The notes: a model not told the origin generated them from the letters alone. 64,000 bases of DNA from Streptomyces capillispiralis (GCF_007829875.1 NZ_VIWV01000001.1:5550501-5614500); one strand, 5' to 3'. Positions 1 through 8,532 are shown, numbered from the stretch's first letter. Made by a program: numbers and translations.

Positions 1-389
1 CGCATGGGGACGTGTCCGTGGCCGTACACGGCGACCGACGAGGCGAAGCCGAAGAACCTGACCTTGGCGGCCAGCGAGGCGTTGATCAGGTTGATGCTGC
101 CGAGCAGGTTGACGGAGTAGTTGTGGTGCTTGACGGCGTGGCTGATGCCTTCGGCGGCGAAGGCGGCGAGGTGGTAGACACCGTCGAAGCGGTACGAGGC
201 GAAGAGTTCGGCGACCGTGGCCTGGTCGGCGACCGAGCCGACGACGAGGGTCGCGCCGTTGGGCACGTTCTCGGTCTTGCCGCCGTCGAGGTTGTCTAGG
301 ACGACGACGTCGTCGCCGCGCTCGATCAAGGACGCGGCAAGGTGGGACCCGATGAAGCCGGCGCCGCCGGTCACCAGATGTGTGGGCAT
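1..389 (-). CDS. NAD-dependent epimerase/dehydratase, partial (3' end beyond window)
   Basis: The N-terminal ~129 residues of an extended short-chain dehydrogenase of the nucleotide-sugar epimerase type run off the left edge. The Rossmann glycine motif TGGAGFIGSHLA lies at residues 7-18, an Asp ends beta2 (VVVLDNLDGG), and the HLAAFA and FASSVAVYG segments follow, as in UDP-glucose 4-epimerases. The ATG start is preceded by AAAGGGAG at good spacing. The active-site YxxxK is outside the window, so the exact activity (4-epimerase, 4,6-dehydratase or decarboxylase) cannot be assigned. It lies downstream of the sugar operon on the same strand but is separated from it by about 115 bp that include a hairpin. 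Confidence 0.85.
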   Translation of the reverse strand, partial: MPTHLVTGGAGFIGSHLAASLIERGDDVVVLDNLDGGKTENVPNGATLVVGSVADQATVAELFASYRFDGVYHLAAFAAEGISHAVKHHNYSVNLLGSINLINASLAAKVRFFGFASSVAVYGHGHVPM

Positions 390-416
390 GGCGTGTCTCC
401 CTTTGGCGTGAGTGGG

Positions 417-452
417 GACCCGCCGCGGCTCTGGACTGGGCCGCAGCGGGTC
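417..452 (-). terminator. hairpin between pyruvyl transferase and epimerase genes
   Basis: Inverted repeat GACCCGC-C-GCGGC / GCCGC-A-GCGGGTC with a 10-nt loop and one mismatch. It follows the stop of the pyruvyl transferase family gene. No clear T tract follows, so it may be a GC-rich actinobacterial terminator, an attenuator or a processing hairpin. Confidence 0.4.
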
Positions 453-504
453 GTGCGCGGTGCGGTGCGGTGCGGGCAGGCGGACCGCCTGTGCGACTGG
501 TGGT

Positions 505-1737
505 TCAGGCTCCGAGGAGCTTGTTGATCTGAGCGAAGTCGCTGCGGGCGCGGTCCGTGATCAGCGGGAGCCGCTGACGCAGGGTGGTGCGGAGCGCGGT
601 CGCGTCGGTGTCGTTGACGATCTGGTCGATGACCGTGGTGTCCTGGGCGAAAGCGCGGACGTCCGCGTGGATGCCGGCAACGTCGACTGTGTGACCGTAG
701 GTTTCGGCGAGCACTCCGTTGAACTTGTGCGAGTGGCCGATCGCGATCGCCGGGGCGCCGCCGGACAGCGCGCCGATCGCGGCGTGCAGGCGCTCGGAGA
801 TGACGAGTTCGGCCTGTGACAGCACGCCCTTGTAGTCGGATGCCGTCAGCGCGCCGGGCAACGCCATGACCTCGGGCAGGCCGGCGGCTTCGGCGATACG
901 GGCGGCGAGGATCCGGTCGTCGTTGTGCGGGCGGGAGTCGTGGCAGTGCGGGACGAGGACGACCGGCATCTTCCGGGTGCGGACGAGGGAGGTGGCGAGT
1001 CGCGTCAGTGCTGCCGCGTGCTGGGACTCCTCCAGTGTGCTGAAGCGGGTGATGCCCTGGCTGGGGGCGAGGCAGAGGTACGGGTCTTCGGGGGCGAGTC
1101 CCAGCGGTCTGAGCACGGACGCTATTCGCTCGCTGGCGGCTGTCGGCAGCAGGAAGGCGGGGTCGGAGGACAGCCGCACACGGTGTTCGGGAAGGCCGAG
1201 CTTGCCCACGAGGTAGTCGAGGGAGACGCTCTCCCGGACGGTGAGGAGATCGCACCGGGTGGCGACCGCGAGCCATGCCTCGGCATCGGCCGGGTCGTCG
1301 AAGGGGCCGACGGACTGGCCGATCATGACCGTCGGGATGTCCCGCTGCTGCGCCGCGGTGAGGGCTCGGAGGTACGGCGTGGAGACCCCGTAGTCCGAGG
1401 TGTGCAGGTCGCCCCCGGTGGCGATGACCAGATCGGTTTGAGCGAGGAGCTGTTCGCGGCGTTCGGCGAGTTCGGCGGGGCTCTCTTGGGGGCGCATCTG
1501 CTGCCAGGAGCGGGAGACGACGAACGGGTCGGCCACGCAACGCGCGCCGGTGGGGGCGAGGGATTCCGTGTCGAGCACCGGGGTTTGGGTGAGGACGGTG
1601 ACGTTGTCGCCTTCCCTGGGGTCTTTGGTATTCAGCTGCTCGATGATGGAGCGGGCCAGGGCCTCGACGCCGCGGCTCTCACAGCTGGTGATGCCGGTGA
1701 TCAGGACGTTGGACACAGCAGACCTCTCAGGGATCAT
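505..1737 (-). CDS. polysaccharide pyruvyl transferase family protein
   Basis: About 410 residues with the layout of the CsaB/WcaK-type polysaccharide pyruvyl transferase family (GT-B-like). The N-terminus has TGITSCESRGVEALARSI. A Gly-rich segment follows (IGQSVGPFDD near residue 140), and a C-terminal active-site-like stretch contains SERLHAAIGALSGGAP and GHSHKFNGVL. Family members move pyruvate from PEP to a glycan sugar or modify cell-surface polymers. The ATG overlaps the upstream stop as ATGA, matching every other junction in this operon. A GTG at 1715 has a better ribosome site (GAGAGG, 6 nt) and may be the true start. As last gene of the operon it fits decoration of a glycan built by the glycosyltransferases upstream. 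The acceptor is unknown. Confidence 0.85.
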   Translation of the reverse strand: MIPERSAVSNVLITGITSCESRGVEALARSIIEQLNTKDPREGDNVTVLTQTPVLDTESLAPTGARCVADPFVVSRSWQQMRPQESPAELAERREQLLAQTDLVIATGGDLHTSDYGVSTPYLRALTAAQQRDIPTVMIGQSVGPFDDPADAEAWLAVATRCDLLTVRESVSLDYLVGKLGLPEHRVRLSSDPAFLLPTAASERIASVLRPLGLAPEDPYLCLAPSQGITRFSTLEESQHAAALTRLATSLVRTRKMPVVLVPHCHDSRPHNDDRILAARIAEAAGLPEVMALPGALTASDYKGVLSQAELVISERLHAAIGALSGGAPAIAIGHSHKFNGVLAETYGHTVDVAGIHADVRAFAQDTTVIDQIVNDTDATALRTTLRQRLPLITDRARSDFAQINKLLGA

Positions 1738-2786
1738 CGGGTGAACCGGATGAGTTCCGCCAGAACCGCGCGGTAGTTGAAGCGTTCGTGTACTCGGCGC
1801 TGGATGGTCGCCAGCCGCTCGCGGTACCGGATCGACTCACGGACCATCCGGGCGAGGCTGTCGGCCGGATCGTCGTCGAGCAGGAAGAGCCCCACGTCGT
1901 CGCCATAGAGCGCGGACAGATAGCCCAGGTCCGGCCAGAGCGCGGGGATGCTGCCCGAGGCCAGGGTCTCGAACATGCGGGGGGTCAGCAGCTCCATCCG
2001 CGCGAGCAGCGGACGGGCCAGCACCGGCGTGATCGCCGCCTGGGACATGGTGGAGACCACGTGCCCGAACGGAACGGGTGGAGCCACCTCGACACCGTGA
2101 TCCCGCATCCAGCCGGACACGCTGGTGGTGGCGGTCAGGTGGTCGGGGTGCGGAGCGCCGGTCCACCAGCGTCCGCACACGCGGATGCGTTGGATCGGCG
2201 GCTGGGCGGCGGCTGCGGCCCGGATGAGGCTGGTCATCTCGTTCCAGCGCCACCAGTTCGCGCCGACGTACTGCAGCTCGTACGGCAGTGTCTGCGAGTG
2301 CGGGAGGTCGCTGGCGAGCCGGTGGATGTCTGGCATTCCGAAGTAGCTGAAGAACTCGGCCCCGTCGGGAAGTTCATTCAGGCGCGGCTGCAGGATCAGA
2401 TCGCTGAGGTCGGCATACAGCTTGTGCCAGGACTCGATGGTGTCCGCACCCGCGTTGTCGTCCGCGCCGGCGGTGACGTACGGGCCCCAGTGACCGTCGG
2501 GATCCACGATGATGCGCCGCTGCCGCGGCACGGCCTCGCAGAGTTCACGCTGCTGGGTCGAGAGGAACTGCCTGCTCTCGAAGACGAGGACCAGGTGGGT
2601 GGCCCAGCTGATGTCGTCCACGAGCGGCAGGTGACCGTTCACCGTGCCGTCCAGGCGCGACAGTTGGCTTGAGACGCCGACCTCGCATCCGGATGCCGAG
2701 GCGACCCGGGCGTACTCGGCGATCATGTGGCTGGAGCCCGCGTTCCAGTGGAAGACGCCAGCGAACAGAATCCGGGGTGTGGTCAT
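1734..2786 (-). CDS. glycosyltransferase-like protein (CgeB/GT4-like C-terminus)
   Basis: 350 residues. The N-terminal half starts ILFAGVFHWNAGSSH, resembling the first Rossmann fold of GT-B enzymes. The C-terminal third has the acceptor/donor signature of CgeB-like glycosyltransferases: TPRMFETLASGSIPALWPD followed by GLFLLDDDPADSLARMVRES and YRERLA. Start ATG has AAGGGG upstream and overlaps the GT2 stop by ATGA. It probably transfers a nucleotide sugar in the same glycan as its neighbours; donor and acceptor cannot be read from sequence. The family call rests only on the C-terminal motif, so the substrate and even the strict GT class remain uncertain. Confidence 0.72.
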   Translation of the reverse strand: MTTPRILFAGVFHWNAGSSHMIAEYARVASASGCEVGVSSQLSRLDGTVNGHLPLVDDISWATHLVLVFESRQFLSTQQRELCEAVPRQRRIIVDPDGHWGPYVTAGADDNAGADTIESWHKLYADLSDLILQPRLNELPDGAEFFSYFGMPDIHRLASDLPHSQTLPYELQYVGANWWRWNEMTSLIRAAAAAQPPIQRIRVCGRWWTGAPHPDHLTATTSVSGWMRDHGVEVAPPVPFGHVVSTMSQAAITPVLARPLLARMELLTPRMFETLASGSIPALWPDLGYLSALYGDDVGLFLLDDDPADSLARMVRESIRYRERLATIQRRVHERFNYRAVLAELIRFTR

Positions 2787-3826
2787 CGCGCACCCCTTGC
2801 CTGCGGTTGAGCGGGGCTGCCCGTCGGCGAGCCGAGCCGGCGGTGGGCACGTCGCCGGGCCCGGATCAGAGGTGCGCGGCGCACGAGCCAGCACACGGCT
2901 TTCGCGGTTTCCCAGGTCCCGCGCCACCAGGTGGTCACTCCGCCCACGCCACGTCCACGCAGATCGTCCCTCAGCCACCGGGACGCCAGTCGCAGCATGG
3001 GCTGCGGGCGCCAGTCGATGTCGGTGAGGAGGTAGTAGTAGCGGTTGCGGCGCATCTGGACGCGCCGATAGCTGCTGCCGGCCGTTCCTCCACCGCCGAA
3101 GTGCTGTATGCCGATATCGAGCAGGAGCGCGACGCGCCATCCGGCCCAGCGGACGCGGCGGCACAGATCGGTCTCCTCGTAGTACGTGTGGAAGACCTCG
3201 TCGAGGAGTCCGACGGTGCGCAGCAGCGCGGCACGTACGAAGAAGGCGGAGCCTTGGACGTACGCGTGCTCCAGGGTGTTCGGGGCCCGGCCTTCGGGCG
3301 GGCTGGCCGGCGAGGGGTGGTTCGGCCAGTCGCCGGCGAAGGCGTGCTGCTCGCCCCAGCGCAGAGCGGACTTCGACCAGTCGTTGTACGCGCCCAGAGC
3401 GGTGCTGCCCGACTCCTCGTACTCGTACTGCATGGGGCCGACCACGCCGTAGTCGGTCCAGGTCTCCATGAACTCGGCCAGGTCGCGCACCAGCGACTTC
3501 GGGGTTTGGGTGTCCGGATTGACGAGGAAGACGTAGTCGACGCCCTCGGCGAGGGCCGCGCGCATCCCGATGTTGTTGGCGCGGGCGAAGCCGACGTTGC
3601 TCTCGTTCTGGATGACCCGCACCTCGGGAAAACGGTCCTTGACGAAGGCCGTGCTGCCGTCGTGGGAGTCGTTGTCGACGTACCAGACCGTCAGGTCGAT
3701 CCTGGGGACGTCGCTGTCCAGGAGCGTAGCGAAGCAAGGCTCCAGCCAGCGGGACTCGTTGGTGCCCACGGTGATGGTGGCCACCCGCACCCTGGGACTC
3801 TCGCCAGTGGGGTCGGGGACGGTCAC
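2783..3826 (-). CDS. family 2 glycosyltransferase
   Basis: 347 residues with a clear GT2 (GT-A) domain. ATITVGTNESRWLEPC opens it, VDNDSHDGS follows near residue 50, NVGFARANNIG is the rhamnosyltransferase-type motif near residue 80, and FLVNPDTQTP carries the metal-binding acidic motif near 100. An ETDLCRRVRWAGWR segment near 220 is the ED/ExDxxxR region. Such proteins are typical of rhamnosyl or galactofuranosyl transferases of surface glycans. It is cytoplasmic, with an Arg-rich C-terminal tail that may sit on the membrane. The GTG start overlaps the upstream stop (GTGA) and its own stop overlaps the next ATG (ATGA), so expression is coupled on both sides. Confidence 0.93.
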   Translation of the reverse strand: MTVPDPTGESPRVRVATITVGTNESRWLEPCFATLLDSDVPRIDLTVWYVDNDSHDGSTAFVKDRFPEVRVIQNESNVGFARANNIGMRAALAEGVDYVFLVNPDTQTPKSLVRDLAEFMETWTDYGVVGPMQYEYEESGSTALGAYNDWSKSALRWGEQHAFAGDWPNHPSPASPPEGRAPNTLEHAYVQGSAFFVRAALLRTVGLLDEVFHTYYEETDLCRRVRWAGWRVALLLDIGIQHFGGGGTAGSSYRRVQMRRNRYYYLLTDIDWRPQPMLRLASRWLRDDLRGRGVGGVTTWWRGTWETAKAVCWLVRRAPLIRARRRAHRRLGSPTGSPAQPQARGAR

Positions 3827-4536
3827 GGCAGCTCCAGCTCAGCGGGGGCGAACTCGACGACGATGCTGCGCCGGATCCTCGGAGAGGTGTTGCGGCGTGA
3901 GGCGTGGGCGATGCGCACGTCGTGTACGGCGACGTCACCGGCCGAGAGCGGGAGGGCGCGGGCCGGGCCCCGCGCCCGGAGCGCCTCGGCCTCTTCCGCG
4001 TCGGGCGTCAGGTGGGAGCCCGGGACGAACTCGAGGCATCCGTTGCCCACGTCGGAGTAGTCGAGGAAGACGCTGAGGTTGCACACGGTGTGCGGAGGGA
4101 CATTGGTCCGGTCGCGATGCCAGGGTACGGGGGCGGCCACTCCCGGCAGTTTGACGATCATTGCGCAGGCGGTGGCGCGTACGGGCCCGCCGAGGATCGC
4201 GACGGCCATCGGGTGCAGCGGGCCGTCGTCGGCGTAGAGGCGTGTCGCCGCCGGGGATCCCTGGTTCTCCAGGTTGTGGATGCGATAGAGAACGGGTGCG
4301 TCCGTGCCTGCGGGTGTGAAGTGCCAGTAGTCCTCCGAGCGGAACCCGTCCTGGGTGAAGCGCCGGATCAGGGCATCAGCCTCCGTGCGGAGGGCTTCGA
4401 GGGACTCTCCCGCGATCTTCCGGGATAAGACCGCGTAGCCGTCCGCACGGAAGTCCTGCAGAAACCCGTCGCCGAGCTGCTGCCTGTGCGACACGGCCTC
4501 GGCGGACTCCGTCTCTCGTGGTGCGTGTCGCGTCAT
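3823..4536 (-). CDS. phytanoyl-CoA dioxygenase (PhyH) family oxygenase
   Basis: 237 residues with the double-stranded beta-helix iron/2-oxoglutarate oxygenase layout of PhyH. The iron facial triad is visible as WHRD (HxD, about residue 138) and the distal His in HDVRIAHAS (about 213). An Arg in PRIRRSIVVEF lies where 2-oxoglutarate is usually bound. FLDYSDVGNGCLEFVPGSH is a typical PhyH segment. In a sugar operon such enzymes hydroxylate or deoxygenate a sugar or lipid-linked intermediate; the substrate is unknown. It is coupled at both ends by 4-nt overlaps (ATGA with the SDR gene, GTGA with GT2), so it is an integral member of this pathway. Confidence 0.88.
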   Translation of the reverse strand: MTRHAPRETESAEAVSHRQQLGDGFLQDFRADGYAVLSRKIAGESLEALRTEADALIRRFTQDGFRSEDYWHFTPAGTDAPVLYRIHNLENQGSPAATRLYADDGPLHPMAVAILGGPVRATACAMIVKLPGVAAPVPWHRDRTNVPPHTVCNLSVFLDYSDVGNGCLEFVPGSHLTPDAEEAEALRARGPARALPLSAGDVAVHDVRIAHASRRNTSPRIRRSIVVEFAPAELELP

Positions 4537-5537
4537 CGTTCCCTCACTGCGGTGTCGTTGAGCTGCGCGGCGAACCAGTCGATGGTGGTGCTCAGGCCCT
4601 TGCGGGGATCGGTCTCCGGCTTCCAGCCGAACTGCTCCCAGGCGAGGGCGATGTCCGGTCTGCGGCGCTCCGGGTCGTCGACCGGGCGGTCGACGAACTC
4701 GACGGGTGCGGCGGAGCCAGTCAGTTCACGCACCAGGTGTGCGAGTTCCAAGACCGTGGTCTCGGCGGGATTGCCTAGGTTGACGGGGCCGGGGTGGCTG
4801 CCTGCGGCGACGGCGAGGATGCCCCTGACCGTGTCGCCGACGTAGCACAGGGACCGCGTCTGCGAGCCATCGCCAGTGACGGTCAGTGGCTCGCCCGCCA
4901 ACGCCTGGCGGATGAAGTTCGGTACCGCTCGCCCGTCCTCCGCGCGCATCCGCGGCCCGAACGTGTTGAAGATCCGCACGATCGCGGTGTCGACACCGTG
5001 CTCGGCGCGGTAGGCGGTGGTCGCCGCCTCCGCGAACCTCTTCGCCTCGTCGTACACGCTGCGAGGCCCCACCGGGTTGACGTTGCCCCAGTAGGACTCC
5101 CGCTGAGGGTGCTCCAGCGGGTCGCCGTACACCTCGGAGGTGGAGGCGAGTACGAAGCGGGCCTTCTTCTCTCTGGCCAACTCCAGGGCGCTGAAGGTTC
5201 CCAGGGAACCGGCCCGAAGCGTCTGGACCGGCAGACGCAGGTAGTCCTGCGGGGAGGCCGGCGAGGCGAGATGGAGTACGAGATCGACTTCCCCGGGTAT
5301 CGGGATCGCGTCGGTGACGTCGTGGACCATCAACTCGAACCGGTCGTCCAGCTGTCGGTGCACGACGTTGTCCTCCGTGCCCGTAAGGAAGTTGTCCACG
5401 CACACCACGTCGACACCGCTGTCGAGCAGCAGGTCGCACAGGTGTGAACCGACGAATCCACAGCCGCCGGTGACGACCACGCGGCGGAAGGGGGCCCGGT
5501 TCGAGTCCGGGCCGTGCCTCCGTAAAGAGGTACTCAT
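4533..5537 (-). CDS. UDP-glucuronate decarboxylase-like SDR (UDP-xylose synthase type)
   Basis: 334 residues. An extended SDR with VVVTGGCGFVGSHLC (residues 20-34), Asp of beta2 in VCVDNFLTG, and the UXS-type signature HLASPASPQDYLRLPVQT. The Ser/Tyr/Lys active site appears as LASTSEVYGDP, then RSVYDEAKR, with HPQRESYWGNVNPVGPR between, characteristic of UDP-glucuronate decarboxylases rather than dTDP-glucose dehydratases. Substrate-loop residues NTFGPRM and the RSLCYVGD segment are intact. Predicted to make UDP-xylose or a related pentose/4-keto sugar nucleotide for the downstream glycosyltransferases. It is the first gene of the operon; the stop overlaps the PhyH start by ATGA. Confidence 0.9.
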   Translation of the reverse strand: MSTSLRRHGPDSNRAPFRRVVVTGGCGFVGSHLCDLLLDSGVDVVCVDNFLTGTEDNVVHRQLDDRFELMVHDVTDAIPIPGEVDLVLHLASPASPQDYLRLPVQTLRAGSLGTFSALELAREKKARFVLASTSEVYGDPLEHPQRESYWGNVNPVGPRSVYDEAKRFAEAATTAYRAEHGVDTAIVRIFNTFGPRMRAEDGRAVPNFIRQALAGEPLTVTGDGSQTRSLCYVGDTVRGILAVAAGSHPGPVNLGNPAETTVLELAHLVRELTGSAAPVEFVDRPVDDPERRRPDIALAWEQFGWKPETDPRKGLSTTIDWFAAQLNDTAVRER

Positions 5538-6129
5538 AACGCCTCATTCCTCACAATGTGAACGAAAGTTGGCATGGCTGTGCCACACAGCAGATGTAGC
5601 GAGAAGTGCGACGAGCTCAGCGGCGTTCGGCAGGGCCGACATGCAGCCGCAGTGCCCGGTGAGCGCGACCAGGAGCAGGCTTCGGTCGGATTTCGCCGTT
5701 GTCCCTCAGCGGGGTTCGGCGACAGCCTGGTCAATCAATTCGACGACGACATCGTCATCGGCCTACCAGGCTTCACCCCGTCGCGCCGGAGTCCCCTGTG
5801 GCTCTATCGGCGTCGGCGACGAGTTCGGTCTGTGACCAGGCCGTCGTCCTTGACGACATCCGGGCCCGACCAGCCGTTGAAGCAGCGGTGTACGATGCAG
5901 CGTGCCACGCCGGCAGCGACCGGTTCGGCCGCCAGAGAGCACCGGAGCCGAGGCGTCCTTGTGGACTGCCTGGTGTTGAGCGTCAAGGTCATCATCTGGC
6001 CCTTGCCAGACGTGGTCCCTTGCCTACGCACGGCTTCACCTCCATGGGGGAGCCACCGCGAGATGCGGAGCACGCGCGGTTGGCCCGCACTCCACAATGA
6101 CGGTGAACAGCCCTCCTGCTTATGAGTGT
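5538..6129. other. ~590-bp interval with no intact gene
   Basis: Separates the sugar operon from the acetyltransferase gene. It should hold the promoter of the sugar operon near its left end. No convincing intact ORF is seen; the middle contains the degenerate fragment listed separately. Confidence 0.5.
5706..5995 (-). pseudogene. possible remnant of a Streptomyces HATPase-type ATP-binding protein
   Basis: Reading from 5995, one frame gives LRCSLAAEPVAAGVAR, then WSGPDVVKDDGLVTD. A shifted frame gives TELVADA, and a third gives DDVVVELIDQAVAEPR before a stop. This order resembles the N-terminal part of small anti-sigma-like ATPase proteins (alpha helix, then a (V/L)VxELVxNA helix), but with frame breaks and no ATP-binding G boxes. 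This is inference from a weak pattern; it could be noncoding sequence. Confidence 0.25.
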
Positions 6130-6654
6130 TTATGAGCGTGCTGTCGTCGCCCCGTCCGGCAGGCGTTCGCGCATGCGGACCGCGCTCCTGGCCCCCGGGG
6201 CGAGGTTCCTCATGTACGTGATGGCCTCCGCGGAGCGGCCGGTGCAGGTGAACCCGGACTTGATCAGCACCCGCCCGGAAGCGTGGTTGTCGGGGTGGTG
6301 CTTGGCGTCAACGGAGGCCAGGCCGAGCGTTGTGGAGGCGAAGTCGAGCACGAGCGCCACCGCCGTGGTGGCGTACCCGTGACCCCATGCGTCGTCTCGA
6401 AGGATGTAGCTGAGCGCCGCCGAGGTACGGGCGGGGCGTAGCTTGATCACGCCGACCAGGTCGTCAGCGTGATCGATGCCGAAGCAGTACAGCATCCGCG
6501 GCGTCGCACGACTTTCGGCGATGCGATCGGTCACCCAAGAGGCGGCGTTCTCAGCGGTCAGGGGCGCTCGCGGCAGGTACCTCACGGAAGCGGCGCTGTA
6601 GATGCGGCGGACCGCGGGTGCGTCGGTCAGGGCCACCTCGCGGAGCGAGATCAC
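6130..6654 (-). CDS. GNAT family N-acetyltransferase
   Basis: 174 residues, RimJ/RimL-like GNAT fold. The N-terminal ISLREVALTDAPAVRRIYS is the usual first strand and helix. LSYILRDDAWGHGYATTAV contains the acetyl-CoA pyrophosphate loop (Q/RxxGxG/A variant, residues ~90-100). DFASTTLGLASVDAKHHPDN followed by SGRVLIKSGF is the classic C-terminal N-x-S-x-R-V-L-x-K-x-G-F signature. It acetylates an amine on an unknown small molecule or protein. The GTG start overlaps the kinase stop by GTGA, so the two are coupled. Confidence 0.9.
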   Translation of the reverse strand: MISLREVALTDAPAVRRIYSAASVRYLPRAPLTAENAASWVTDRIAESRATPRMLYCFGIDHADDLVGVIKLRPARTSAALSYILRDDAWGHGYATTAVALVLDFASTTLGLASVDAKHHPDNHASGRVLIKSGFTCTGRSAEAITYMRNLAPGARSAVRMRERLPDGATTARS

Positions 6655-7502
6655 GGCTCAACCTTGAGCAGGAGCTCCGCCAGCTCACCGGCCGTGGGCC
6701 TGTCCTCGGGTACGGCAGCGAGCGCGGGCCGGAGGGCGTCCTGCAGCTCGGGCCACACGGCCGGTGCGAACGGCAGACGGCCAGTGGCGATCGCGTCTCG
6801 AACCCCGTCCGGGCCCGCGGCCTTCCGGTCGATACCCGCGGCCTTGTAGTCGAGCGGCCAGCCTCCCGAGGCGCACGTCCACAGGACACCAGCGAGGGCG
6901 TACGTGTCGCTGGAGCGCGTCGGCGTCACCGGACCGTCTCCGCGTGCGACGGCGGCAGCAAGTTCCGGCGCCATGAGATGCACGATGCCACCGCTGAAGC
7001 CGCTGACCGGCTCCTCGCCCTCACGCCAGGACCAGGCGAAGTCGATCAGGCGGACGCCCGCCGGGGTGTGGATGCCGTGGGACGGCTGGAGGTCGGCGTG
7101 GATCCATCCAGAGGCGTGCAGGTCGGCGACTGACCGGCACAGATCAGCGCCACCTCGGAGTGCGGCTTCACGTCCGCCCGTGCCCTCGCGAGTGGGGGTG
7201 AAGACCGCCCAGGTGGAGGGGCCGGTGAACCAGGGCGTGACGAGCCACGAGCCGCCGTCGTACGAACCGGAGACCGCCTCGTATTCGGCAAGACCCATGG
7301 CCGCCAGGGTGGTTGCCTCTCGCAGCGTGGCGGCCACACCGTCGTCGTATCCGATTTTCACCGCGACCGTGCCCTCGGGGCCGACGGCCTTCCAGACCGC
7401 GGAGCCACGCCGGTTGGTCAGCTCCTTCAGGTCGACAGTGCCGCCGCAGGCGGCTTCCGCGGCTGCGAGGGCTTCGGGGGGACAGGGAGGGAACGCGACC
7501 AT
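6651..7502 (-). CDS. atypical serine/threonine protein kinase-like protein
   Basis: About 283 residues, kinase domain throughout. VAVKIGYDD holds the ATP-anchoring Lys (about residue 48) and LREATTLAAMG the alphaC Glu. The catalytic loop reads HADLQPSHGIHT (HxD kept, but the metal-binding Asn position is His). The DFG motif reads DFAWS, and MAPELAAAV is the APE motif. Phosphotransfer is therefore possible but unusual. An in-frame TTG lies at 7520; the ATG at 7502 was preferred. Its 5' end overlaps the preceding gene's 3' end by about 76 nt. No transmembrane segment or sensor domain is seen. Target unknown. Confidence 0.85.
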   Translation of the reverse strand: MVAFPPCPPEALAAAEAACGGTVDLKELTNRRGSAVWKAVGPEGTVAVKIGYDDGVAATLREATTLAAMGLAEYEAVSGSYDGGSWLVTPWFTGPSTWAVFTPTREGTGGREAALRGGADLCRSVADLHASGWIHADLQPSHGIHTPAGVRLIDFAWSWREGEEPVSGFSGGIVHLMAPELAAAVARGDGPVTPTRSSDTYALAGVLWTCASGGWPLDYKAAGIDRKAAGPDGVRDAIATGRLPFAPAVWPELQDALRPALAAVPEDRPTAGELAELLLKVEP

Positions 7503-8119
7503 GCCTTTACCGCCTGCCAATCGTGTGAGATTCGCTCGAGAACATCGCTCCCATCGTCTACCGCGACCGAGAGGGCATCCGCGAGATCAGGGGTGTCCTT
7601 CAGGAACTGAGGGTCGCGGGCTCTCACGGCGGGGCGAACAGGGAGGAAGGAACACGGGGGAGGCGGGATCGGGCGGCTTGATCTGTCGAGCCGCTGCTCG
7701 CCTCCCTGGAACTTCCCGAACATGACACCGACAGGGCCGTACAGGTTCTTCAGTGCCCAGTGCGGCCACGCCATCAACTCACGGTGTTCGACTCCTTGGA
7801 CGTCCCCCAGGATGACGACGTTCTCACAAACGAGAGCCCCTCTCGGGCGAGCCGCGAGTGGACGAACCCACTCCGCGGCCTGCACTCCCGCATGGAACAG
7901 ACCAGCTTCCACGGACTCGGGATCGCTGCTTGCGATCTCGTACACCGTCCAAGCCGTCAGACCGTGTCGTAGGGAAGGAGCGAGGTAGGGGCAATGCGCG
8001 GACACACGGTCGATGTAGCCCGTGATGTCCACGGTCCGCGGAGCCGTGGTACGTGCCTCGACCAGGCGGAGCGCCCTGGCACGGGACCAGGACGCTCCGG
8101 TCAGAGGGCCGGTCGTCAT
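7427..8119 (-). CDS. DUF6875-like protein
   Basis: 230 residues starting MTTGPLTGAS, ATG overlapping the upstream stop by ATGA. The pattern CPYLAPSLRHGL, a charged segment VENVVILGD-like (seen here as CENVVILGDVQG), then WALKNLYGPVGVMFGKFQGG and RDPQFLKDTPD matches what I recall of the DUF6875 family, which has no established function. It sits in a short operon with a kinase and an acetyltransferase. The unusually long overlap with the kinase start suggests either the kinase starts later or this C-terminus is extended. Confidence 0.7.
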   Translation of the reverse strand: MTTGPLTGASWSRARALRLVEARTTAPRTVDITGYIDRVSAHCPYLAPSLRHGLTAWTVYEIASSDPESVEAGLFHAGVQAAEWVRPLAARPRGALVCENVVILGDVQGVEHRELMAWPHWALKNLYGPVGVMFGKFQGGEQRLDRSSRPIPPPPCSFLPVRPAVRARDPQFLKDTPDLADALSVAVDDGSDVLERISHDWQAVKAWSRSLPVPPKPSQPRKPPAAALST

Positions 8120-8532
8120 CCGGCCGCGAGTGCCGAGATCTTCGGTGCGACGTCGCCGCCGTCGCCCGGGATGGGGCTGCAGTCCCACTCCGCCCACACC
8201 TCGCCGGTCTCGCGGTAGCGCGCCATGGCCCGCTCGTCGAGCACCCCGTCCGCGCCGGTGAACCACACCTCGGGCAGCGGGCCGAACATCTCCACGTAGG
8301 CGTCGACCCAGGAGATCCGGCCGTAGCCGGTGTTCTCCACGTGGTTGATCAGCCGGCCGGCGCTCTGCGCGCAGAACTCCGCGTACTCGGGCTTGTCCAG
8401 GAGCTGGTGCCACTCGGCGTCGATGGCGGCCGAGAACATCTCGGGCGCGACCTGGCCGGCGTCGAACTGCCGAACCGAGACCTGGAAGAACTTGCCCAGC
8501 TCGGTCCTCTCGGGGGTCTGGACAGCGGTCAC
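8116..8532 (-). CDS. conserved hypothetical protein
   Basis: 138 residues, soluble, acidic, rich in aromatic residues (FFQVSVRQFDAG, AYVEMFGPLPEVWFTG, WAEWDCSPIPGD). GTG start with AGAGGAG upstream at good spacing. I do not recognise a family. First gene of the four-gene minus-strand operon leading to the DUF6875-like, kinase and acetyltransferase genes; its stop overlaps the next start by ATGA, so it probably works with them. No signal peptide or membrane segment. Confidence 0.7.
   Translation of the reverse strand: MTAVQTPERTELGKFFQVSVRQFDAGQVAPEMFSAAIDAEWHQLLDKPEYAEFCAQSAGRLINHVENTGYGRISWVDAYVEMFGPLPEVWFTGADGVLDERAMARYRETGEVWAEWDCSPIPGDGGDVAPKISALAAG

Noticed and set aside
1734..3938. A single minus-strand protein of over 700 residues
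   Set aside because: Its upstream part is an out-of-frame copy of the GT2 gene; the real gene starts at 2786 with a good ribosome site and ATGA overlap.
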